From the NCBI GenBank assembly GCA_038501195.1, contig JBBPUQ010000005.1, positions 3,658,001 through 3,722,000 on the forward strand: a DNA stretch of 64,000 bases. Reading direction: 5' to 3'. Positions 26,224-38,210 of this stretch are shown here, piece by piece. Origin of the DNA: Nemania diffusa. Its lineage: Eukaryota; Ascomycota; Sordariomycetes; Xylariales; Xylariaceae. The notes under the pieces were generated by a model. That model searched no databases. It saw nothing but the letters and a program-made list of their open reading frames with translations, and had not been told where the DNA came from. The translations under genes were made by a program, and so were the position numbers. Every line of letters starts with the position of its first letter. Within the stretch, counting starts at the first letter, position 1.

Positions 26224-26814
26224 GGCGGAGCGGCTCGTCGAAAAAGACCGTAGGGGACTAGGTTTGTGAAAGAGCGACGATTGAACCTGGAATGAGTTCA
26301 GGTTCTTTAAAGATAAATACAAAGACGAGTCCGCGGTGTAATTGCTCACGCGAGCCGGGACAGAAACATGGGGTTCCGTCTTACGCGGGGTTAACAAAGC
26401 AGGAGTAGGGCTGGCGGTGGTGGTGTAGTAATCGTATGCGTGGGCCGGAAGAAGGGAAGGTCGAGCACTGCAGGGTTTTTGGCTTCCGGATTGCGGAGCC
26501 AGAGCTGAGACTTGGCCTGTGGGAAGACCTGTAGGCAGCGTGCTTGTTCCTGCCGCTACCGCTGGAACTACTGGCGTAGTGCCGTAACGAGTCCTAAAGT
26601 TCGTCGAAGTGGGACAGTGCAGGTGCCGGGCTAAGGCGGTGCTAGTAGCGGCGGTACCTGTTGTTACCGTTACCGCTATTCTGGTTGTCACCGTGACTAG
26701 CCGCTGCCGCCATAGACGCGCACTTGATGGTCCCAGTCGTACACATAGCAAATTCTTCCTCATGGGCGTTGTTGACACGGATGAGCCATGAAGACATCCA
26801 CCCGATAGGCCCAT
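26224..26814 (-). other. in-frame N-terminal extension of the C1-THF synthase gene (possible mitochondrial presequence)
   Basis: A 197-codon open frame continuous with the C1-THF synthase start; an in-frame TGA lies two codons before its first ATG at 26814. It is rich in Arg, Ser, Thr and Ala, nearly free of acidic residues, and has a second ATG at 26763 (MRKNLLCVRLGPSSARLWRQ) that alone could form an amphipathic targeting helix. It ends SPLRSFSTSRSA next to the internal Met, resembling a matrix-processing site. The extension is long for a presequence, so part of it may be an intron (an acceptor-like ATTCCAG occurs near 26285) or plain leader. Whether it is translated is inference. Confidence 0.45.
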
Positions 26815-28359
26815 ATCTCACTGCGACGCCGCCGATTTGTCCTCCTCCGTCCTCCTCCTCCTCTTCCTCCACAGCCTGCCTAATTCGGAATGATTAAATC
26901 GAGGGTTCCTGTGCCTGGGTCGAATGACTCAACGAATGTTCCTTGAGGAGAGTGCGAGTCGTACTTGTCTGTCCAGAGCGAAGCCCCTATTCTAGTCGTT
27001 CAGTTAAAATAAATTTGATAAGAGTCAGTTACCAATTTCTATTCTCACAAAAGAAGAAACAAATAAACTGTGGATAATTCAATGACAGAGACGAAGTTGT
27101 ATATCGGACAGGGGTATTAAAAGTATTTTATTATTAGCGCCTAGAGATAGCGCCATCTCTTAAACCCATACGATGTAGATGTAATTGATGAGTCTTACAA
27201 CAAGGAGTCATAGACTTTGTAGAGATGCAAGTAATATTATAAAGTGAGTCAACTTTAAGTTGCAGCCTCAAGTTCTTATGGCCACATCTCCGACCCAGTG
27301 GTCCTTTACGCTATTCGCTGTTGGTTATTGGGCCACTCCCGGAGATGCACTATCAGCCTGTTTTCTGTTTCATCGCAGGTGAACGCATGGAGGGACGGAT
27401 GAAAAAGAGCCGCCTGCACCCAATCTAGCAAGACTACACACCTAACTTTTAGGTACTCCAAGATGGGTTCTACCTCCTTGTATCTAAAGTAATGAACTGA
27501 AAGTCTACCTATCTAAGGTAGGCTGAGCTACCTACTGTAGGTACCCTAGGCATGCTGGTCTTAGTCTGAGCCTAGCCCGAGTCTTGGATTGAACAAGCCC
27601 CTTCTACTTAGTTTAAGGACTGCTCTAAAAAAAAAAAATTCAAGTTGAAAACTTATAGCGCTATACTACGAATTCCGAATAAGTTCAACAAAATAGTGCT
27701 TTTCTTTGGAACCGAATATGTACCTGGGTCCCTAGTATAATGCGGGGCATACTTCACGGTAGTTAAAGTCACTTACACGCTCCTTATGCTAAGAATCTCA
27801 ATATATGTAAGCCCAACTATGACAATACTGTAGACAGTAAGCAGCCTGGCCATGCGATGCAACGTATACAATAATAAATCGTTACCTATGGATCCAAGCC
27901 CATACTCTCTACGCTTCTCTTAGTATTTACTTATGTGGATGACAAGACTATTAGGTATATTTAAAACGAGGTGAGTTCATCACTTAGATACATCCACCTT
28001 ACATGATAGCTAGCTTTAGGTAAGGAATTTTGACAGTTAGAAGTATCCTACCTCTATACATCTTCAACTTGATCGGGAAAGTTTTGATTAATTCCCCTAG
28101 TACGCTGTACATAAGTAGGTTACACGAGAATTGGATTAAGGATTCATTATCCCCTGAAAGCAAAATGTGTCATAGCTGTTTGTAGGTGTAGACTACGGGC
28201 GGCACTTCGCCTCCACACCCCACACAGCACCTAGAACTTTTTTTTTGGCTTATCATCACGTGCACGCACAAACCTTTCAAAAGCCCACCCACCCCACGAT
28301 CACTACGATCACTGGTGACGATTACCCCCCCGAGAAGTCGACAACCCAACACCGCCATC
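26815..28359. other. divergent intergenic region
   Basis: Between the C1-THF synthase (-) and eIF3i (+) genes. It contains a CT-rich run near 26840-26870, TAGGTA/TACCTA words at 27450-27560 and an A run at 27628-27639. The leader just before 28360 is C/A-rich. No gene seen. Confidence 0.5.
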
Positions 28360-29650
28360 ATGAGACCTATTCTTCTTTCGGGCCACGTAAGTACCTACAT
28401 ACCAAACTGGCATCCAGAGATTTCGCATGATGTAACACTGCTAACTGTCCCCGTCTTCAGGAACGTGCCCTAACGCAGATCAAGTATATAGCTTCACCAC
28501 TACCCCGCGACCGAATATCCTTCTAACGAAAGGCGCGCAGATTCAACCCCGATGGCGACCTCCTCTTCTCCGTGTCCAAGGACCAGCAGATCTGTGTCTG
28601 GTATGCCCACAATGGTGAACGCCTCGGCACTTACAAGGGTCACCAGGGTGCCATCTGGACTGTCGATGTCGATCCTACCTCTACCATGATCGCGAGCGGC
28701 AGCGCCGACAACACGATGCGACTCTGGGAGATCAAGTCCGGCCGATTACTCAAGACCTGGGACTTCCCGACTGCCGTCAAGCGCGTTGAGTTCAGTCCCG
28801 ACGGACGCCAACTCCTGGGTGTCACCGAGAAGCGTATGGGTCATCTTGGCACGATCGTCGTCGTCCCTATCATTCTAGATGTCGATGCCGAACAGAGCGA
28901 CGAGCGAGATCTAACTATCGTATGCGACGAGAGCAAGGCTACCGTTGCTGGCTGGAGTTATCTATCCAAATACATCATTTCTGGCCATGAAGATGGATCT
29001 GTCTCTCAGTACGATGCCAAGGTACGGTTCATTCCCGCGGCTGCTATCAAAATGGTTCTATGCTAATCGTGTGGCCTGTGCACAGACTGGCGAGCTGATC
29101 GACAACATCCCCATCCACGAACTCAACATGCAAGTCACAGATCTGCAATGGTCACCAGACCGGACCTACTTCATCACAGCCTCTAAGGACAAGACAGCCA
29201 AATTACTGGCTGCTCGAGATCTAGAACTTCTCAAGACGTATCCCGCCGACACACCGCTAAATAGTGCATGCATCACTCCCAAGAAAGACTACGTAATCCT
29301 AGGTGGTGGCCAGGCCGCTATGGATGTCACGACTACCGCCGCGCGACAGGGTAAATTCGAAGCGCGATTCTACCATAAAATCTTCGAGGATGAGATTGGT
29401 CGTGTAAGAGGTCACTTCGGACCCTTGGTAAGTCGATTCTGCTCCCTGGGCCCGGCCAGATCAATGGTCAAGGTAAAATTATAAGGTCATAATAGGAGAC
29501 TAACGTAGACTCTAGAACACGGTGGCAGCTGACCCTACGGGCAAGAGCTATGCTAGCGGTGGAGAGGACGGTTACGTGCGAGTACACCACTTCGATAAGG
29601 GGTACTTTGACTTCATGTACGAGGTCGAGCGGGAGCGACAAAGACTATAG
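28360..29650 (+). CDS. TIF34: eukaryotic translation initiation factor 3 subunit I (eIF3i)
   Basis: Exons 28360..28386, 28461..28483, 28541..29021, 29086..29427, 29516..29650 (335 aa). The first coding exon has 27 nt (MRPILLSGH) and the second 23 nt; together they give [20 protein letters not shown], the highly conserved eIF3i start. WD-40 repeats follow: [83 protein letters not shown], and the C-terminal [13 protein letters not shown]. The ending [15 protein letters not shown] is family-typical. It is the WD-repeat scaffold subunit of eIF3, which binds the 40S ribosome; it acts in the cytoplasm. Four introns, with the two upstream ones crowding the 5' end. The symbol follows the yeast orthologue. 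Confidence 0.96.
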
Positions 29651-32064
29651 ACTAGGTTCTAATCAATTGTTGTTGGCGGTGAAAGCTTGCTCGGCGTTCT
29701 CATTTTCGCAGCATCGCATTTGACGGAGGCTCAGGCGTTTGAGGATACCGGTTTGTTTCGGGACAAAAGAAGAAGCGCCGCTTTAGGCGAAAGTATGGTT
29801 AACATAGGTACTTATGTTACTTATAATTAAAGATACCTCACGATCATGCAACTTTAGCATTACTTGAGCTGATGTGCTACAATTCGCCACAGATCTAGAT
29901 CCGAGAGATTTCTGATTAGCTGCTCGCTAGGTGGTGAGGACATGCGAATACCATAGCTAGGGACTGGAGGGCAAATTCGTTTGTGCCCAAGTCATGAATC
30001 TTCTTTTCCACCAAGGGCAGCACTATCTCTTTTTCTCAAGGCGAACTCAGATTTCAAAAAATTGAGTTACCATAAAGTAGAATGAGAAGATCTTATCCTA
30101 ACCAGGTCAATAGAGGCTAAGAAATTCGAGCGTGGTGTTATTGTCGATATCGACGTCGTAGACTATTGGTAGCAGAGTGATGTTTTCCATAGTTGTAGTG
30201 TGTGAATTCATGCTTTCTTAATTCGAACGATATTCGGAGATTATGCGTTTAAGATCACTCATCTCAAAGCACTTCTCATATGACGTGGGGAGATTGATGT
30301 TCTTCCATCTCAGCTCTTAACCCGAGATGTTACTGATAGGCTTGGCATAGTAGGGATCTAAGTTTCTCCACACTGGTTCGGTATTCAGCCTATCGGGACT
30401 GCTCAATCTCGATTTTGTTATGCAAATTAGGAAGGGCAAGTCATAAGACTTTCCACTTCCCACTACCTACGCTGTATTCCAAATATGTACGTCCAACATC
30501 AAGCCGGCGGTCGCTACTATGATATGTGGCGGCATCTAGACTTATGCAGTAGACGATAGCTCGTTCGGCACATGTTGGCGTAAGGCTGAATATCGTGAAG
30601 GAGACAAGCAATTTGTGAGTCGTATTGTTGATAATAAAGCGAGAGAAAGAAACGGTGGGAATTGTGAGATATCTGCATCCAGGCTGGAGAGTGATGCAAG
30701 TATGCATAGTGTAGGTATAGAACGCGACATCACGCTTGGCGTCCCGAGATTCCGAGTTCAGGCTGTTGTTTATGAAATACCACGGCGTATTTGGGTAGGA
30801 GTACACTAATAAATGCCAAGAATTACCTACATACCATGCATATATATGGAGGTATTCTGTAGTTACCAGGCAGCTCCCTACCTACGCAGCTACCTAGCTC
30901 CTTATTCTGTAGTGTATTCCGTACCTAGCGTGAATGAGACGATGAGGGAAGCTTTTTGTGCCTTTAGACCAGACTTATTCGAGAACGAGCTGAGGTTCTT
31001 GCTAGCTTCTAGAATTCGATCGTCCCACAGTGGAGACTAGAGCATCACGACTTTACCGATGTTCTGTAGGATTTCTTTATACTGTACCATTACACCTTCC
31101 CATGGTAGAATCACACCTTCTCGCCTCCTATTGACCGGTCAATTGATTGGTATGATGGAATGCCAAGTCCCCGAGCCTTGTTAGTGCTTTGCTGACGCGA
31201 GCAGTAGAGCAGTTAAGGTAAAGTAAGTATGTAGAGAGACAAAGCAAGGTGTTGGAGCAAGGTATGTAGGTTAATCCCCATGTTTCTGGCTTCATACCTG
31301 GGCGGCGCCAAGACAGAGAGTCTCCTCGTTTTTCATTTCGAGTTCTCCCTCTCTTTAAGGATAAGAAACCATTTTTGTATTTCGTTGTTGGCATCTAAAT
31401 CAGATATAAGATCCTCTATACTTTCTATAAAGCTTGTGATGTTTACGAGAATGTTTTCAAATTCGTGCGTTTTATTATTTGATAGTAGGCGGGTATTTGC
31501 GGTGTTGTGTTACCGTTGCAGACTTATCAGTGGTGTATATAGCCACCTGCCTCTTTCATCGTAAGCCACGGTCCAAGCCGGGTCCTGAATGATGATGCCC
31601 AGCCTGCCCCTTGCCGTTTGTCACCGTATCGCCCTCGCGTCGGGAGCAACTGGAAGCCGCTTCCAGCTTCACGGCACGAGGACTAGGCAGGGCTGCATGG
31701 CCGATGCGACGTAACCAAAGGGCCTCCACCACATCGTATGTACCTGCTGTCTAGCGCACCTATCGACCAGGCACCTACTCGAAGCTACCTAGGTAGGCAA
31801 GGTGGTATAGGCAGCTCACGATGATAATGGGTGCCCCACGCGCCTCCATGCGGCATGCGATGCGAGCTCCGGCTGCAGAGGAGCTTGTGCGGAGTATTGC
31901 CTATACCAGAGCTCCTAATGCTGATCCTTCATTGTCGGGGGAGCTTTAAAAGGCATCATCGTTTCCTGGTGCTGCCGCTTTGATCGCCTCCCGACCTTCT
32001 TGGTAGGCTTTGCGCGACGTCTCATTGCTCACTCGCCAGTCAATTGAAGACGTCTCCCTCCAAG
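29651..32064. other. intergenic region, upstream of DPPV
   Basis: About 2.4 kb without a recognisable gene. TACCTA/TAGGTA words cluster at 30815-30915 and 31735-31810. A TTTAAAAGG stretch at 31945-31953 lies about 115 nt upstream of the DPPV start and could be its TATA-like element (inference). Confidence 0.5.
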
Positions 32065-34445
32065 ATGAAGTCGCAATCCTTGGTGGCGGCCGCTCTGGCC
32101 GTCTTGCCTCGAGCCCTAGCTATTACCCCAGAGCTCATGCTCTCTGCAAATCGGTACAGCGATGCGCGACCCAACCCGTCAGGTGTAAGTGGATGTCTCA
32201 TGTCTAGAGGACGTTCCCAAGACTAACAGCCTATTTTAGGACTTTGCGCTTTTCACCGTGTCTAATTACTCCTTCGCGACGAAGGAACGTTCCGCATGGT
32301 GGAACAAGCTGGACCTCAAGACTGGGAAAATCTCACAGTGGTATGGCGGCTCCGACATCTCGGAGGTCGTCTTCGTCGGGCCCAAGGACACAAGCATCAT
32401 ATACATAAACGGGACAAACGCAGAGGAGGATGGCGGCATCAGCCTCTACTCGGCCGATGCCAACAACCTCAAGGCAGCCAAGCTCATCGCTTCCCTGCCT
32501 GCTCCTTACTCGGGACTGAAGGCTGTCCAGACGAAATCGGGAGATATTCATTTTCTCGTATATACCCAGGCTTACCCCAACGGCACAGCATATAACGAGA
32601 ACCTTGCAGTGACCCCTGCCAGCACGGCTAGGCTGTACGACTCGATCTACGTTCGACACTGGGATACCTGGCTAGCACCGCAGCGAAACGCTGTCTTTGG
32701 CGGTGTGTTGAAGGCTAGCCACGGTTCCTACGTGCTCTCGGGTGAACTCACCAATTACGTGACCGGCATTTGCGACGTCACTTGCGCCGAGTCCCCTTAC
32801 GACCAGAGCGACGAGAGTGACTACGATATCTCGCCTGATGGTAGTGGTGTTATCTTCCTAACCAAGGACACCGGCCTGCCCCTCGCAAACTACACCGCCG
32901 ACGTGATCTACTATGTCCCCTTTAGCGGCACTGTAAAGGACGTCGTGCCAATCCAGGCTCGCGGAAGCACAAAGTACCCCGAGACTCAGGGAGCTGCCGT
33001 CGTCCCGCGCTTCTCTCCCGACGGAAAGAAGATCGCGTATCTTCAAATGTACGGCATTTCGTATGAGTCAGATCGCAGCAGTGTCTACGTCGCCAATGTG
33101 AACACGAAGAACTTCAACGTCACCCGCCTTGCGGGCAAGTGGGACCGGGCCCCTGATGGCCTAGCTTGGTCCCCGGACTCTAAGACCGTCTACGTCGCCG
33201 CTCCTGATCTCGGCCGCGAACGCATCTTCCCCGTCCCACTCACCGCCGGCGAGGATTACGTGCCCAAGAACATCACAAACGAAGGCGTACCTGCTGGCTT
33301 CTACACCCTTCCCAACGGCAACCTGCTTGTCTCAGACTCTAAGATCTGGACCAGCCGCGACATCTACAGCGTTTCGCCCCAGGGCAAGGTCGTGAAGACG
33401 TACTTCCAAGCCAACAAAGTCGATGCTGGTCTAAAGGGTCTCGGGCCGGAGGACGTCTCCGAGTTCTACTACTCCACGAACACCTCTGTGACCGACCAGC
33501 AGGCGTGGATCATCTATCCCGAGGGTTTCTCCAAGGACAAGACATACCCCCTGGCCTTCATTTCCCACGGTGGCCCCCAGGGCGCGCACTTTAACTCGTG
33601 GAGCACGAGGTGGAACTTCAAGGTCTGGGCCGATCAGGGCTACGTCGTCATCGCGCCGAACCCGACGGCCAGTTCCGGCTGGGGCCAGAACCTCACGGAC
33701 TCGGTCCAGGGACGGTGGGGCTCGTACCCATACTGGGATCTAGTCCACGCATGGAAGTATGTCAACAGCACGCTGAAGTATGTGGATACTTCGAGGGGTA
33801 TCGAGGCCGGCGCCTCGTTCGGAGGATACATGACGAACTGGTAAGTAGAGAGATCATGTCAATCCGAAACAGAAACAAGACACGACGCTAACTCGCGATG
33901 GGAAATAGGATGCAAGGTCATGAGATGGGTCGCTGGTTCAAGGCGCTCGTAACAGTACGTCAAGTTTTCTTACCCACCACCTACCCTTCTATGCTCTGAT
34001 TACGGATCATCCTGAACACCTTAGCTCCCATAATCCTGGTCGTTAACTAATGGGGAATTCACAGCACGACGGTTCTACCTCCACCTTAAACCAATATGCA
34101 TCTGAAGAGCTGTGGTTCATGAACCACGACTTCAGCGGCCCGTTCAACCAGACAGGCTTCCTGCCTACCTCGCCGTACTGGGAGTGGAACCCGCTGCTGT
34201 ACGTCAACGAGTGGGCGACGCCGCACTTCGTCGTGCACAACGAGAAGGACTTTCGCCTGCCCGTGAGCGAGGGCATCCTGCTCTTCAACATGCTCCAGAC
34301 CAAGGGCGTGCCGTCCCGCCTGCTCAGCTTCCCCGACGAGAACCACTGGGTCCTGAACCAGGAGAACAGCCTGGTCTGGCACACCGAGATCTTCAAGTGG
34401 ATCAACTACTACAGCGGCATCAGCAAAGCCAGCTCGCCCATTTAG
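32065..34445 (+). CDS. secreted dipeptidyl-peptidase V (S9 prolyl-oligopeptidase family)
   Basis: Exons 32065..32184, 32240..33840, 33909..33954, 34065..34445 (715 aa); all introns are GT..AG and the joints are in phase. The 46-nt third exon supplies MQGHEMGRWFKALVT after the nucleophile region. A signal peptide is visible (MKSQSLVAAALAVLPRALA), followed by a beta-propeller with repeated SPDG/SPDS blades and many Asn-X-Ser/Thr glycosylation sites. The alpha/beta-hydrolase domain carries the Ser nucleophile in GASFGGY near 566, Asp in HNEKDFRLP near 647 and His in DENHW near 681. It cleaves X-Ala/His-Ser-type dipeptides from N-termini in the extracellular medium in nutrition; Aspergillus fumigatus DppV is a known member of similar length. 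Family call firm. Confidence 0.96.
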
Positions 34446-34557
34446 GTGCGGGAATAGGTAGCTCCATTTGTGCTTCGTAGGTCTGGAGTCGTACGGACTG
34501 GCGAGACAGCTTGTCCTAAGTAGTAGTATAACATGAATGATTAATTAAGAACAACCA

Positions 34558-34694
34558 TCTCTTTAAGCGCCCACTTACATAAAATGTAGAAAGCTGGGAC
34601 TATGCATATAGCCGGATACACCAATCGGAAAAGCACATGATACTTGAATAGTCCCGTTTGTTATATACTGGCACCGAAAAGGCATCCAAAGGGA
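34558..34694. mobile_element. degenerate MITE (137 bp), related to the next element
   Basis: The left end TCTCTTTAAGCGCCCAC matches 14 of 17 bases of the TIR of the MITE at 56033; the right end, read in reverse, is TCCCTTTGGATGCC followed by TTTTCGG. It is flanked by CA and GA instead of TA, so it is old or rearranged. About 22 nt outside the left end (near 34535, GATTAATTAAGAACAAC) recur outside the left end of the neighbouring element (near 34709, GATTACTTAAGAACAAC), suggesting a local duplication. Confidence 0.55.
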
Positions 34695-34729
34695 GATCGG
34701 TGACATTGATGATTACTTAAGAACAACTA

Positions 34730-34974
34730 TCCCTTTGGGTGCCGTTTCGGCTCCAACGTTGCCAAGCACCGACGACAAGGTCTATGCACCCAATAAAAAT
34801 ATTGTATTTAGCAGTACTTCTATTTAAGCAGTATATGCCCATATCTAGGCAGAATTAGAAGTCACTTCACTAACATTTACACACCAAGTTTACACGTTAA
34901 AATGTTAGTAGGGGTGGTGTGGATACCAGTCGGAGGTTGCAAGGGTGTTGGAGCCGAAACGGCACCCAAAGAGA
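34730..34974. mobile_element. MITE with 29-bp TIRs and TA target duplication (245 bp)
   Basis: The ends TCCCTTTGGGTGCCGTTTCG (left) and its inverted copy (right) match over about 29 bp through GGCTCCAAC, with one C/T difference at the third base. TA lies directly outside both ends (34728-34729 and 34975-34976). There is no coding capacity. The terminal sequence is related to those of the 2.1-kb relic at 17922 and the MITE at 56033. Confidence 0.8.
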
Positions 34975-36500
34975 TACGGCTTCCAATGTTCTTGTGTATT
35001 CTATTGGCGAGTGTCTTTGGCTGGTACCGCCGTTAAGATAGCCAAGGTTATATAAGCGCACAGTATATTGCCTTACATTTGTACTCAGTGATCGACGATG
35101 GCGATTGCGATTTGCTCCCGGGAAGTGCCAAGGCCATACAATAGATGTTTCAACGCGAAATGCTGCAAACAAACCTCTCACGATCTGCAACACGCGGGAT
35201 AGGTCCGAAAGAAAGATCGTCGCCGTGGCCATGCCCACCTTGTCCTGTGCCAATGCCGATCTTGCCAACCGCCCATCCACAGCAGCGCGCGACCGCCGCG
35301 CGACTGGGCGGGACCGGGATGAAGGCCGGGATGGGATGTCTTTCACACTCCCCGTGTTGCAACGTTCCCTGTTCCACGGCCACCGTTACCGACCTTCTTG
35401 TCTTAAGTACAGAGTTGTAGTTTGGAGAGATGTTAGATTAGGTAACTACCTCTGCAAGATGACGGCGTATCTGTACTTGCGTAGCGCTGTTTCGTACTAC
35501 TTATCTAACCATAGTGCCTATGCACACACTATTCAACCACACCAGAAGCCTATTTCCAATCTTGTACGGCCAAATATCTGGTAGGTAACATTGATTAAAG
35601 CAGCGCCAGATATCTTTTTCTCTGAAGAGGTTTGAGACACTGCTCGAGAACCCGACATGTGAGCATTTGTCATGCATTCTCCCGTTCGTATACATTACAA
35701 GACTAGCCTCAAATCTGGTTAACTTGTATCAAGCTGAGAGGGAAAGCCGGGAAGGCTAATTGCAGCAATAATCAATCTTGTAGAGATGAATTAGACGAGG
35801 ACCCGCAGTAAGCCAGGGAAAAGAGTAAGGGAAAAGAGCAAACGACACGGCCACAAGCAGCAAGCAAACTACAGAATGACGTACAGAGTCCAGGGTAGAA
35901 CAACCGTAAGACGAGGGAATGGGACATAAATATGGAGAAAAGAAGGCTTGGAACTGGCCCGTTTATCTAACCAAATGTCAAAACAAGACAGTGTGATGGT
36001 TGACATGGTGCGACTGTCGATCTCTCGGGTTCCTATTGCGCTGGTCGTGGGAAGAGGGTCGTGCGTGATCTACGACAGGGACAACTTTGGAGTTTAACCT
36101 TTAGTTCAACAAGTTTAACACATCAGATGTGTTGTCTGGTACTGGGGCATATCGAGTGAGAGAAGGTTAGTGCTTTTACCAAGACAGACTATCTTCACTA
36201 GGTTTTAGTCCTTTTGCTTTCATTTACGTATCTGGGGGATTTTTCGTTAAATTTTTTTATCTTAAATTTCTTCCCTCATTGGTGTGTTCCGGTAAATCTG
36301 CCTATACCGCGTAACACGGTCGTGATCTCAGAGTACAAACAATGAGTAATTAAGTCCTGTGCTGCGTAACCTGACTTAGACGAAGCTCGGTTTGTCATCT
36401 CTGGCGCCTGATGAGGAGGGGATACCGTACCGCCGGGTATCAAAAGTGGCACTTTCTGCTGGCAAAGGCTTCGTCCCGGGGACGTTAAACAGTCACGCCA

Positions 36501-38210
36501 ATGGGCAGATCCGTATCATTCAAGATGCCACCGATAGAGGAAGAGAGGCACTACACCTTCATAGAACAGCTATCGCCCTTAAAGTCAGACCCCGAGAGCA
36601 TGGCCGTCGGCGCCGTCTGGGGAGACGTCGAAGCCCGCGCCGGGAAGATCCCGTGGGCCGCGACGACGAGGTCCTACTTAAACCTCGTGCTGAGACGGAC
36701 AGCCATCTTCCTCCTACCGAGCTTCACACACCACCGATTTTCGCCGGCGCGGGACCGCCGGAGTGTTAGTAACAACAATCATAATAGTAATAATGGTGGC
36801 GGCGGCAACGGTAGCAGCGGCAGCGCAAAGAAGCTGAGCCCGACGGCCTACCTCGACGGCATGCGAGGACTGGCCGCCTTCTTCGTCTTCTTCTGCCACT
36901 ATTTCTACACCTCCTTCTTCATCGCCGAGGGCTACGGCTGGCTGCCCCCGCCTCCCCCCGACTCCGACGCGCCTCCGCCGACGGTATCGACCTGGACCTC
37001 GCTCTGGCGGCTGCCCTTCGTGCGCCTGCTATACAGCGGGCCCTCGATGGTGTGCGTGTTCTTCGTGATATCAGGGTACGCCCTCTCGCTCCGCCCCCTC
37101 CAACTCGCCCGCGCGCGGCAGCCAAACGACGCCTTCGCGCGCACGACCTCCTCGCTCGTCTTCCGCCGCTTCTTCCGGCTATACCTGCCCCCCGTGCTCT
37201 CGACGCTCGGCATCGCGCTCCTGCTCCGCGCGGGCGCGTACGAGGGCACGCGCGGCTTCGTGGGGGACCGGCGCTTCGTGCGCAACGTCATCGAGCACCA
37301 CCCGCCGCGCCTCGGCTCGCTGGCGGCGCAGCTCGCGCACTGGGCCCGCGAGATGGCCGCCTTCGTGCACGTCTGGAGCTGGGCCGACCACGCCGGCTCC
37401 ACGCAGTACGACGTCCACCTGTGGACCATCCCCCTCGAGTTCCGCTGCTCTATGGTGCTCTTCCTTGTTCTTGTGGGCACCGCGCGCCTGCGCGAGAACG
37501 TGCGCCTCGTGGTCGTGGGGCTGCTGGCGTGGTTTGTGCTGCGTAGTGACAGATGGGAGATGCTGCTCTTCCTCGCCGGCATGGCTATTGCTGAGCTGGA
37601 CTTGAGGCGCGACGCGCATGGTGGGCGTGAGGGCCGGGGAGGGAGTGCGGCGTCGGCCTCCCCGCTGCCTACGCTACAGCTTCCGCTGGACGAGAAGACG
37701 AATCTAGGGCCGCCACTTCCAAGTCGGCGGTCTACGAGTGATTCGTTTTGGACGCTCGTCTCTGTCTTTGCGCTGTACTTGTTATCATGTCCCGATGCCG
37801 GCCCCTGGGACGTGCCGGGCTGGAGATACCTTGGCACCCTGATCCCGACGTGGTTCACCGAGAAGTATCGCTTCTGGCAGGTCATCGGGTCGTGTTTGTT
37901 TGTATTCTGCGCGGCGCGGTCACGAGGCTGGCAGCGTATATTTGAGCTCCCAGCTATTCAGTATCTCGGCCATCTCAGCTATGCACTCTATCTCATGCAC
38001 GGGCCGGTAACGCATATTCTAGGATATCCGGTCCAGCGTTGGGCCTGGGGGATCACCGGCATAGAGGGTCCTGCATACAAAAGTGGCGTCGTTCTCGCCG
38101 CTCTAATCAACATCCCTCTCGTGGTCTGGGCTGCGGACATATTCTGGCGGGCGGTCGACATTCCATCGGTACGGTTTGCGAAGTGGCTAGAAGCGAAGCT
38201 GAGTACGTGA
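36501..38210 (+). CDS. acyltransferase family 3 membrane protein
   Basis: Single exon, 569 aa. A cytoplasmic N-terminus of about 110 residues with an Asn/Gly/Ser-rich run is followed by the family signature YLDGMRGLAAFFVFFCHYF (Arg plus the catalytic-type His on helix 1) and GPSMVCVFFVISGYALSLRP. About ten hydrophobic helices follow. The central loop at about 200-300 is GC-rich and holds VWSWADHAGSTQYDVHLWTI; the end HLSYALYLMHGPVTHIL is also typical. The family (with bacterial OafA/NodX) moves acyl groups, often O-acetyl, onto sugars or lipids at membranes; fungal members are frequent near natural-product and cell-wall genes, but none are adjacent here. Substrate unknown. The start ATG at 36501 was chosen as the first in frame; Met-9 is an alternative. 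Confidence 0.9.
   Translation: MGRSVSFKMPPIEEERHYTFIEQLSPLKSDPESMAVGAVWGDVEARAGKIPWAATTRSYLNLVLRRTAIFLLPSFTHHRFSPARDRRSVSNNNHNSNNGGGGNGSSGSAKKLSPTAYLDGMRGLAAFFVFFCHYFYTSFFIAEGYGWLPPPPPDSDAPPPTVSTWTSLWRLPFVRLLYSGPSMVCVFFVISGYALSLRPLQLARARQPNDAFARTTSSLVFRRFFRLYLPPVLSTLGIALLLRAGAYEGTRGFVGDRRFVRNVIEHHPPRLGSLAAQLAHWAREMAAFVHVWSWADHAGSTQYDVHLWTIPLEFRCSMVLFLVLVGTARLRENVRLVVVGLLAWFVLRSDRWEMLLFLAGMAIAELDLRRDAHGGREGRGGSAASASPLPTLQLPLDEKTNLGPPLPSRRSTSDSFWTLVSVFALYLLSCPDAGPWDVPGWRYLGTLIPTWFTEKYRFWQVIGSCLFVFCAARSRGWQRIFELPAIQYLGHLSYALYLMHGPVTHILGYPVQRWAWGITGIEGPAYKSGVVLAALINIPLVVWAADIFWRAVDIPSVRFAKWLEAKLST

Larger units (their letters stand above)
34446..36500. other. intergenic region with small TIR elements
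   Basis: About 2 kb between DPPV and the acyltransferase gene. It holds the small inverted-repeat elements listed at 34558-34694 and 34730-34974. The remainder (35000-36500) shows only short frames; no gene seen. Confidence 0.5.
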
